Origin: Sphingobium psychrophilum
GTDB taxonomy: Bacteria; Pseudomonadota; Alphaproteobacteria; Sphingomonadales; Sphingomonadaceae
Length of the DNA stretch: 64,000 bases
NCBI RefSeq assembly: GCF_012927105.1
Contig: NZ_JABBFV010000001.1
Location: forward strand, 1 to 64,000
Direction of reading: 5' to 3'
Shown here: positions 49,442 through 57,400 of the stretch, one piece after another
How positions within the stretch are numbered: the first letter of the stretch is position 1
Layout of the letters: the number at the start of each line of letters is the position of its first letter
Program-made: the position numbers and the translations under genes
The notes under the pieces: generated by a model
Databases searched by the model: none
Told to the model about the DNA's origin: nothing
The model's input: the letters and a program-made list of their open reading frames with translations, nothing else

Positions 49442-51945
49442 TGTCCTTCCGCCTTGACGTGGCGGGTCGCGACGACCCGGCGCACCGTCGCCTTGAGGTC
49501 GGGCAGCGAGGTGCGGGATTTGACCAGCACGGCGTCGATCTGGCCGGCAATCTCGATATCGATGTCATGCGCGGAATAGATAATGGTCGGGATGGCGACG
49601 CCCTGATCATCCACCAGGTCGGGCAGCAGGTCGAGGCCAAGGCCTTCCTCCAGATGCACGTCCAGAATCGCCAGATGCGGGGTTTCGACCCGGAGCAGCG
49701 CGCGTGCATCGGCCAGGGTCGTGGCTTTGAGAATATAGGCGATGCCCTTGAGCGCGGCGGCGGTGATTTCAAGCGTGTCCTGATCGTCGTCTAGATGCAG
49801 CACGGTCGGCCGTTCGATGCCTGAATGGCGGAAGGATGTGGCGATTGCGGCCTTCAACCGGCCGGGGTCGATCGGCTTGTCGATCCAGTCCACCAGGTCC
49901 AGCGACAGCGGCGTCGTTGTATCCCCACCATGCGCCGAAACCATCAGGATCGACAGTTTTTCCGGGCTTTCGAGCCGTCGGACTTCGCGGGCGAAGTTGA
50001 ACGCATCGGCATCGTCCAGCGCCATGTCGAGCAACAGGAGATTATAGCCATGGGTGGCGATCGCTTCGCGCGCGGCGCGGGCGTTGACCACGACGCGGCT
50101 GGCATAGCCTTCGTCGGTCAGTTGCGATTGCAGCAGGCGGGCGACGGCAGGATTGCCCTCGCAAATTAGGATGCGTGGTCCGTTCGACAGGTCGCCCATC
50201 TTGGCGCGGGGCAGCGCTGCGGGCAGCATGACCGGCAGCGCGAAGGCAAAGCGGGTGCCGCCGCCGGGCCGGTCCTCAAACCATAATTCGCCGCCATGTT
50301 GGGTGACGATTTCGCGTGCGATGGCCAGCCCCAGCCCCGTGCCTGGCGCGGCTTCGTCGCTGGCGGCGCGCTCGAACCGGCCGAAAATGCGCCCGCGAAA
50401 TTCCTCCGGAATGCCTGGCCCCTCATCATCGACATAGACGGTCGCGCGTCGGCCATCCTCGCTGCGCAGCAGGCCGACGGCGATATGACTGCCTTGCGAC
50501 GATATCTTGACGGCGTTGGACAAAAGGTTGGTGATGACCTGCAACAACCGTTCCTCGTCGCCCTGGACCATCAGCGTTTCGTCGGCAACGGCGCGGCCCA
50601 GCACGGCACCGGCGGACCGGACCAGGCCGCCATTGTCGTCGCAGGCGCGCAGTACGACATGGTGCAGGTCGATCGGCGCCAGCGTCATGCGCAGCTTGCC
50701 TGAATCGATGCGGTCGATGTCGAGCATGTCGTTGATCAGCCGGATCAGGCGCTGCGCATTATTTTCCGCGATGGTGACGAGGCCAGCCGATTCAGGGTCG
50801 AGCCGATTGCTGGCATCCAGCCGCAACAGGCCGAGCGCGCCGACGATCGAGGTGAGCGGCGTGCGCAGTTCATGACTGACGGTGGAGATCAGGTCGTCCT
50901 TCAGCCGGTCGACCCGCTTGCGTTCGACGATGTCGCGCAGCGACACGACGATATGGTCGCCGTCGGGCAAGGGCATGACGCCCAGCGCGATATCGACGGG
51001 CAGCAGGCGGCCGCTTTGGTGCCGGACCTGTCGGTCTGTCCAATAGGGGGTGCGCAGTTGGCCATCGACCAGGCCGATGCGATCAAGAAAACTGCCAAGG
51101 CCGGGCGCGATGTCGGAAATCAGGTCGAAATCGCGGCGGGCAAGGCTGGTGCCTTCATAGCCCAGCATCCGGCTTGCTGCCTGGTTGATGGTTTCTATGC
51201 CGCCGCTGGGATTGACGATGATGATCGGATCGATCGTGCTGTCGAGGATGGTTTCGTTGCGCCGCGCCGCTTCGAACCCGCGTAACTCGATCAGATATTG
51301 CGATACACGCTGACGCCACAGGCCGATCAGCGCGATCGCCAGCGACAGGCTGCTGAGCGCGACGAGTATCCACATCACCCGCTGCAGCGTTTCGGTGCGG
51401 CTGCGATAGGCGACGACCCGCGTCTCACCGATGCGCTGTTCGTCGCGGATGACGCGATCCAGTTGCTGTTGCAGGCGGCTCATCAGCCGCTTGCCCTCAC
51501 CATCGGCGACACGCTGCCGGGCCGTTTCCGGGCCGCGGCTGGCATATATCCGCAATACCTCGTCCATTTCCGCGATCTTCGCCTGGGCGATGCGGCGCAG
51601 GCTGTCGAAGCCGGTGCGATGGGAGGGCGCATCGCGGTACAGCGCGTCGGCGCTGGCGAAGGCGCGCTGAATGTCGCCATGCCATCCGTGGTAGCGGACG
51701 CGAAATTCCGGGTCGTTGGTGATGACATAGCCGCGCTGACTGGATTCGGCGGCGCGCATTTGCGACAATATGTCGGTCAGGAGCACGCGCCGCTGGAAGG
51801 ACTGGTCGGCATCTTCGCGCAGGCCGTTCCAGCGGCCATATTCGCCCCCCAGCCAAAAAAGCAGCGCCGCCAGCATCATCGGAACGACCAGCCCCGCCAG
51901 CACAAAGGGCGATGCGCTGGGCGGTTGGGGGGCAGCGCCGTTCAT
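49438..51945 (-). CDS. hybrid sensor histidine kinase: CHASE3-PAS-HisKA-HATPase-REC-REC
   Basis: An 835-residue membrane kinase. An N-terminal transmembrane segment, a helical CHASE3-like periplasmic region (SSQRGYVITNDPEFRVRYHG) and a second TM (VMWILVALSSLSLAIALIGL) are followed by a PAS domain (ILDSTIDPIIIVNPSGGIET). The phosphoacceptor His is in LISTVSHELRTPLTSIVGAL, and the ATPase has N and G boxes (QVITNLLSNAVKISSQGSHI; VDDEGPGIPEEFRGRIFGRF; PGTGLGLAIAREIV). Two receivers follow. In the first, the acidic pair is reduced (ILICEGNPAVARL), though the Asp LLLLDMALDD is present; the second looks intact. It is co-transcribed with a LuxR regulator and a lone receiver. Confidence 0.9.
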   Translation of the reverse strand: MNGAAPQPPSASPFVLAGLVVPMMLAALLFWLGGEYGRWNGLREDADQSFQRRVLLTDILSQMRAAESSQRGYVITNDPEFRVRYHGWHGDIQRAFASADALYRDAPSHRTGFDSLRRIAQAKIAEMDEVLRIYASRGPETARQRVADGEGKRLMSRLQQQLDRVIRDEQRIGETRVVAYRSRTETLQRVMWILVALSSLSLAIALIGLWRQRVSQYLIELRGFEAARRNETILDSTIDPIIIVNPSGGIETINQAASRMLGYEGTSLARRDFDLISDIAPGLGSFLDRIGLVDGQLRTPYWTDRQVRHQSGRLLPVDIALGVMPLPDGDHIVVSLRDIVERKRVDRLKDDLISTVSHELRTPLTSIVGALGLLRLDASNRLDPESAGLVTIAENNAQRLIRLINDMLDIDRIDSGKLRMTLAPIDLHHVVLRACDDNGGLVRSAGAVLGRAVADETLMVQGDEERLLQVITNLLSNAVKISSQGSHIAVGLLRSEDGRRATVYVDDEGPGIPEEFRGRIFGRFERAASDEAAPGTGLGLAIAREIVTQHGGELWFEDRPGGGTRFAFALPVMLPAALPRAKMGDLSNGPRILICEGNPAVARLLQSQLTDEGYASRVVVNARAAREAIATHGYNLLLLDMALDDADAFNFAREVRRLESPEKLSILMVSAHGGDTTTPLSLDLVDWIDKPIDPGRLKAAIATSFRHSGIERPTVLHLDDDQDTLEITAAALKGIAYILKATTLADARALLRVETPHLAILDVHLEEGLGLDLLPDLVDDQGVAIPTIIYSAHDIDIEIAGQIDAVLVKSRTSLPDLKATVRRVVATRHVKAEGQ

Positions 51946-52598
51946 GTCGGGCGATCCGCCGTCACGATGCCGAGCAGGGGTTGCACCGCCAGCAGCGCCT
52001 GGGCGCGGTTGCCGACGTCGAGCTTGCGGAATATTGCGGTCAGATGCGCCTTCACGGTCGCTTCCGACACGGCGAGGTCGGCGGCAATCTGTTTGTTGAG
52101 GCGCCCGTCTGACAAGGCGATCAGGACGCGCAACTGCGCCCCGGACAGGCTGGCGATCCGATCGCGCAGCGCCGCTGGGGTCGCCCCCGCCTCGCCCGCT
52201 GGAAAGCTCGTCTGTCCTTCCGCCAGCTTCTTGATGTCCCGCGCCAGATCGTCGAACGGCCGCGTCTTGTACAGGAAGCCTGCCGCGCCCAAGGCGCGTG
52301 CGCTTTCGACCAGCACGGGGTTTTCATGGGCGGAAATCATCGCGATCGGCATCCGGCCAGCTTCATGCTGCAACTGGAGGAAGCCGGAAAAGCCGCGCGC
52401 GTCGGGCAGCACAAAGTCGAGCAGGATCAACCGATATTTGCCATGGCGTTTCAGGGCCGCTACGGCTTCGCCGATCGTGCCCGCGGTATCGACCGTGACG
52501 CCCGGCATCACCGCGCGTGCGGCAAGGGCTAGTCCCTCACGAATCAGAGGATGATCGTCCGCTATCAATACGCGGCCGCCAGTTACGGTTTCTGCCAT
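51942..52598 (-). CDS. LuxR/NarL-type response regulator
   Basis: A 218-residue two-domain regulator. Receiver: IADDHPLIREGLALAARAVM, Asp in LILLDFVLPDARGFSG, and Lys in GFLYKTRPFDDLA. C-terminal LuxR helix-turn-helix: LRVLIALSDGRLNKQIAADL followed by AVSEATVKAHLTAIFRKLDV. It binds DNA as the output of the adjacent hybrid kinase; its end overlaps the kinase start by 4 bases. GGAGG lies immediately before the ATG with almost no spacing. Confidence 0.93.
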   Translation of the reverse strand: MAETVTGGRVLIADDHPLIREGLALAARAVMPGVTVDTAGTIGEAVAALKRHGKYRLILLDFVLPDARGFSGFLQLQHEAGRMPIAMISAHENPVLVESARALGAAGFLYKTRPFDDLARDIKKLAEGQTSFPAGEAGATPAALRDRIASLSGAQLRVLIALSDGRLNKQIAADLAVSEATVKAHLTAIFRKLDVGNRAQALLAVQPLLGIVTADRPT

Positions 52599-52675
52599 CC
52601 TCCTGCCTTGTCGTTATCCATCCGCGAAACAATGGGCTAGTCATGGATCGGGCGCATGGAGGGTGTAGTGCATCT

Positions 52676-53263
52676 ATGGATCGATCGCAAAACACTTTGG
52701 CTGTCATCTTTACGACTGTAGCATTAACTTATTCGCATGTCGGAAAAGCGTTGCGCATGGCCGGTTGGGCGGTGCAATCGGTCGATCGCGATGATGCCGA
52801 TGCCATAGCCGGTGCCAGCATGGTGGTGGTCGACGGGCAGGACCAGCCGCCGTTATCGCCCGGCAACCGAATCGTCGCGGCTATAGTCGAGGGAAGTTTG
52901 GTCCCGTCTTTCCCGGCCGATCTGGTCATCGACGCGAAACAGGGCATCGGCCCGATCACCGAGATTTTCAGCCAGTGGTTGCCACCCGATATCGAGCGTC
53001 TGGAGCGCATGGAGGCCATGTTGGGGCGCCAGGGATTGTGGCCGGTGGTGCAGGGTCTGCGTGCGGAATTGCAGCGGGCGGTCGATGGCGCGGACGGCGT
53101 GGATGCCCACAAGATGGCGGGGCTGGCGGGGACATTGGGCTTTGCCGCCGTAAGCGCCAGTTGGCAGGCGGTGGATCAGGGAACCGGTGACGCTGCGACG
53201 GCGCGGCGCGACAGTCGGACCGCCCTGGTCGTAATCGACCGCTGGCTGTCGGAGGCACCCTGA
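52676..53263 (+). CDS. histidine phosphotransfer (Hpt) domain protein with degenerate receiver-like N-terminus
   Basis: About 195 residues from the ATG at 52676 (ATG 52643 also possible). The C-terminal half has an Hpt helix-turn: DAHKMAGLAGTLGFAAVSAS, where AHKMAGLAGTLG matches the Hpt HxxKG-like motif with the phosphorylatable His. The N-terminal ~100 residues (LAVIFTTVALTYSHVGKALR; MVVVDGQDQPPLSP) look like a receiver fold that has lost its acidic pocket. It diverges from the LuxR/kinase/receiver operon across 77 bases and probably completes the phosphorelay. Confidence 0.75.
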   Translation: MDRSQNTLAVIFTTVALTYSHVGKALRMAGWAVQSVDRDDADAIAGASMVVVDGQDQPPLSPGNRIVAAIVEGSLVPSFPADLVIDAKQGIGPITEIFSQWLPPDIERLERMEAMLGRQGLWPVVQGLRAELQRAVDGADGVDAHKMAGLAGTLGFAAVSASWQAVDQGTGDAATARRDSRTALVVIDRWLSEAP

Positions 53264-53273
53264 AAGCGGGTGA

Positions 53274-53924
53274 TCAGGCCGGGCGCGCCGCGTCCAGCAT
53301 GACGGCGAGCGTGACGCTGCTGATCGGCTGAACGAAGCGGAAGCCGCAGCTGTCGTCCCGCGACCAGCAGATGGTGCCGGCGATGCCGTGTCGGTCGCCG
53401 AGCGTCAGGCCTAGCACGGCCTGCCGGCCGTCTTCCAGCGGTTCGGGCAGGGTCAGCCGAGCCCCGCCGACCGAAATATTCTCGATCGTCGCCGGGATCG
53501 GCATGTCGTCGATCAGCAGCGGCACGGCATGGCGCATCGGGAAGCGCGGCTGGCGGGCGATCCGGCCCGACCGGCTGGCGCGCGCCGCGAAAATATCGGC
53601 CGGGCAGCAGCGCAGGTCGAAACTGAGGCCTGCTTCATGCCCCACCGCCCAGCGGATGCGGGCGAGGCGTGGGTCGAGGCCGCGCATTTCGATCAGGACG
53701 CGGGCGCCCGGCGGCGGCGGGGCCGGCAACTGGATGCGCATCCCCCCTTCCGACAGGTCGCGCACCATGCAGGGCAGGCTGCGGCCGTCGAAAGATATCT
53801 TGCCGATCGTGAAGACCGTCGCTGCCCGCGCATCGTGCCGCCGTTCCACCGGGACGGCCGACGGCCCGGCGGTCGGGGCGGCGGCGGTCGGCGGCATCGC
53901 CGCCTGTTCCATTCGATGTGGCAT
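53274..53924 (-). CDS. double PilZ domain protein
   Basis: A 216-residue soluble protein with two PilZ-like domains. The first has RR-x-A-R in ERRHDARAATVF and DLSEGGMRIQL. The second has RQPRFPMRHAVPLLIDD and NISVGGARLTLPEPLEDGRQ. Both show the basic cluster plus the D/N-x-S-x-x-G motif for cyclic di-GMP binding, the first the more canonical. It is 18 bases after the DUF11-like gene on the same strand and is the last gene of the surface-protein cluster. That makes it a likely c-di-GMP sensor for the cluster; this is inferred from order only. Confidence 0.85.
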   Translation of the reverse strand: MPHRMEQAAMPPTAAAPTAGPSAVPVERRHDARAATVFTIGKISFDGRSLPCMVRDLSEGGMRIQLPAPPPPGARVLIEMRGLDPRLARIRWAVGHEAGLSFDLRCCPADIFAARASRSGRIARQPRFPMRHAVPLLIDDMPIPATIENISVGGARLTLPEPLEDGRQAVLGLTLGDRHGIAGTICWSRDDSCGFRFVQPISSVTLAVMLDAARPA

Positions 53925-53941
53925 GTCTGAATTACCCCTGG

Positions 53942-54457
53942 TTAACGCAGTTTGACGCGGAAGCGGACGGTGAACGACCCGCCTGTCTTGAATGTGGTGA
54001 CGGGTTTGATACGGATGGCGCGGACATTGGCGTCATAGCCGTCGGCATCGGGGACGGGGATGTAGGCCCAGCTTGCCCCGTTGCTGAATTCGATGCCGTC
54101 GGTTGTGCTGTCGAGACTGGTGAAGCTGTAGGCCAGGCCGCTGTCGCCCACGCCCAATATGATCGCGCCGTTGGTGAATAGCACCGGACCGCTGCCGCTC
54201 GCCCCCAGGTCGCTGACACGCAGGATGACATTGGCGGGTAGCGGCTCCTCGAACGCGATGCCGCGCACCGTCTTGCCGAAGTTGGTGAGTGGATTGGCGA
54301 GGGTCGCGCTATAATCGACCACCGCGCCGGGGATGGCGCGCGGGATGAGGTTGCCCATGGGATCGGACACGATGCTCACTGACTTGGTCGCCGAGATCGG
54401 ATCGGCCAGAGCGGGCGTGGACAGGCCGGCGAGCAGGAGGAAGGCGAACCGGCGCAT
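53942..54457 (-). CDS. small secreted DUF11-like protein
   Basis: A 171-residue protein with a signal peptide (FAFLLLAGLSTPALA) and a single beta-sandwich DUF11-type repeat: IPGAVVDYSATLANPLTNFG, EEPLPANVILRVSDLG and the last strand GGSFTVRFRVKLR. It begins at the last base of the giant gene (1-base overlap), so the two are coupled. With the other DUF11-like proteins it probably forms part of an extracellular or periplasmic assembly. Confidence 0.8.
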   Translation of the reverse strand: MRRFAFLLLAGLSTPALADPISATKSVSIVSDPMGNLIPRAIPGAVVDYSATLANPLTNFGKTVRGIAFEEPLPANVILRVSDLGASGSGPVLFTNGAIILGVGDSGLAYSFTSLDSTTDGIEFSNGASWAYIPVPDADGYDANVRAIRIKPVTTFKTGGSFTVRFRVKLR

Positions 54458-57400
54458 CAGCGGCCCTTTCCTAGCAGGCCGGCGATGGCGCCGCGGTCGA
54501 ACTTCATGCGCATGGTCACATAGGGGCCGCGCCGGGTGTAGCGGTCATCCTCGAAATCGCGGTCGCGATAGCCAGCGATGTTGTAACCGGCGCTGATCCA
54601 GACATTGGCTGCGGGGGAGACGCCGGCCGATGGCCCGCCGCTGAACGCCACCACGCCGCGGCTCCAGGCATGTTGCACCGACGCCTGCACGCCGATGTCG
54701 AAACGCTTGCCCAGGTCCATGCGCAGGTCGACGCCGGTGACGTCGATATAGCCGGTGTAATCGTCCGCGCCGTAGCTGCCGTTGACCCATTTGGCACCAT
54801 AATAGACGGTGGCTTCGACATTGTGGCGCGCGCCTTCCTCGCCAGTGCGATAGTTGACGGCGAGGTTGTTAATGAGGCGCAACGTGCGTTGGCCCACGCC
54901 GCTGCCGGCTGGCACGCCCAGCACATTGCCGCCGCCCACGCCCGCGTCCGCGCTTTCCTTGCGCAGTTCGAAGCGCTCCAGCAGCGACCAGCGGCTGTCG
55001 AGCGGCCGCCAGGCGAGCGCGACCGATGTCGCCAGGCTTTTCGCCTGCGCGCCGCTGACCTGCCCCAGCGTGGAGTAGCGGATGGTGCCGGCCAGCGTCT
55101 TGCCCTCGCCCAATGCGCGGACGACGTTGCTGGTGAGGTTGAAGCGCTTATTCTGATCGGACTTGCGATATTCGGCCCGGCCGTTCCACGACCACAGGTC
55201 GGCGCGGTAATTGGCGCCCAGTGTCACCGCGGCATAATCGCCGTCATTGCCATAGAGGCTGCCCAGCGCGCCGCCGCCGACGCTGCCGGACCCGCTCGTC
55301 TGGAACGGCTGGACCACGCCGCCGGCCGGGATTTTGCCGCGGACGGTGGTACTGGCGTCGAAGGTCGCGTCGATCGTCCAGCGATCGCTGATCGGCAGTG
55401 ACTGGACTAGGCCGTAATTGGCATAGACGCGCCCGCCATTTTCGCGGGAAGTTTGATTGTTGATGGCGGTGGTGACCTTCGCCCCGGTCCAGGGCTGGAC
55501 GTCGAAGCCGATCTGCGCGGTGTGGGTGGTGAAATCCTGGCCCTGCGCGACTTCATAGCCGCCGATCAGGCGGATGCCGGGCTTGACCCGCCAGGCGGCG
55601 ATCAACTGGTGGCGGGCGGGGAAGTCGATGCTGTCGCGGTCGCCGCCCGGCGCGAACTGGGTCTGGCCGGTCAGGGTGAGCTTGCCGCCCATCAATATCT
55701 GGGTGCCGCCCAAAGTTAGCAGCCGGGAGTCGCGATCCTTGCCATCGACGCCGCGATCGAGCGCGAACTGCGCGCCGGCGAAGATCGTGCCATGCTCGCG
55801 GCGATATTCGACGCGGGATTCGCCCGCGAAGCGGCTGCCGGCGCCGACCAGTTGATCCTGATACCAGGAGGATGCGGTGACGGCCCATTTGTCGGCCAAC
55901 TGGACCCGGCTATCGAAGCCGATGCGGCGGGTGCCGGCTTCAACCAGATTTTGCTGACCAAGGCCGAAGGCGTCGTCCTGCTGCCGCGCATAGGCCAGGA
56001 CGTCCGCCTTCTTGCTGTGATGTTCGACTTCGGCGAGCCAGGCGCGGCCGTCGGCCAGGCCGTCGCGGCTGCCGGCCGCCATTTCGGCGCGCAGCTGGGT
56101 CGTTTCGCTGATCTGCGCCCGGACATCCGCGCCCAGCAGCAGGCCATTGCCATGGCTGTTGTCCTTGATCGCCGACAGGCCCACTTCGGCCTTGCCTTTG
56201 GCGAACTTTATCGCGGCGCGGCCGCCGGCGGTCAGCTTCTTGCCCTTGCCGTAGGTTTCATAGTCGATGACGATGAAGACCGGATTGTTGGCGGCGTCGC
56301 GGCCCAGCACCGGTTCGCGAAAGCGGATGGTGCCGATCGTCGCGTCGATGTCATAGTCGATATGGCGGGTGAGCGGGGTCGAGGACAAGATGCGCTCGGG
56401 GCGCAGGCGGTCGCGCACTTCGATGCTCAGCTTGTCGCTGTTGGGGACGATGTCGCGGCCCGACAGGCGATAGGGGCCGGTCAGGCCATTGCCCTGGATT
56501 TCGTCGCGGGCGTGCAGGTCGTCGCTGTTGGCGGCGAAGGCGGAAAAGCTGAGGCGATCGTCGGCATAGTCGGCCTTCATCCCATTGAGGGTGCGGCTGT
56601 AGCGGGTAAGCTGGGTCTGGGTCATGCCGGTTTCGAAGTCGCCGAACAGGGCGCTGAAATCCTTGCGCTCCAGCCGCAGATAGAGTTTGCGCGCGGTCGC
56701 CGCGTCATGGCCCTGGCGGGTGGCGTCGCCATAGACGGTGTAATAGCGATCGGGGTCGATCTGGCCCAGCAGGCCGCGCGACCGATCATATTTGCGGTCG
56801 CTGTCATAGGCGATGGTCATCAGCCAGCTGCCCTTGATCCGACCCTTGGCATAGAGCGCCAGCTGACCGTCGGTCACCAGGCTGTTGCGGCCGGCGTCGG
56901 GCAGGGCGGACGCGCGCTTGCGCAGCGTGTCGAAACCGATCGTGCCAGACCCGAAGCCGACCACGGTCCAGTCGCGCGCCACCGCGGTCAGGCGCGCGCG
57001 CAGTTCGATGGCGCGCTGTTGCTTGTCGTCGGTCAGGGTGACGGTCGCCCGCAAGGCACCGGCCTGGGTGGTGGGCTGGAGCGCGATATAGGCGATACCA
57101 TCGTCGCCGATCACCAACGCGGTGCCGCTGGCGCGGCGGCTGGCCGGGACGGTGGCGTCGAGAGCGATGGCATAGGGTTGATCGACCGTGACGGGAACGG
57201 TCGTGCCGTCGCGCACCGGGCGACCGCTTCGGTCGGTCAGGCGGAAGGCGAGGACGGGGTTGGTCAGGCCGTCCGCGGCGAGCTTGCTGGCGTCCGGCGC
57301 GACGATGGCGTTGGCAGCAGCGCCGGCATAATGGACGGTGCCGTGCAGCGTCTGGGCGATGCTGCCGTCCGCGTTCATCACGGTCGCTTCCAGCGCATTG

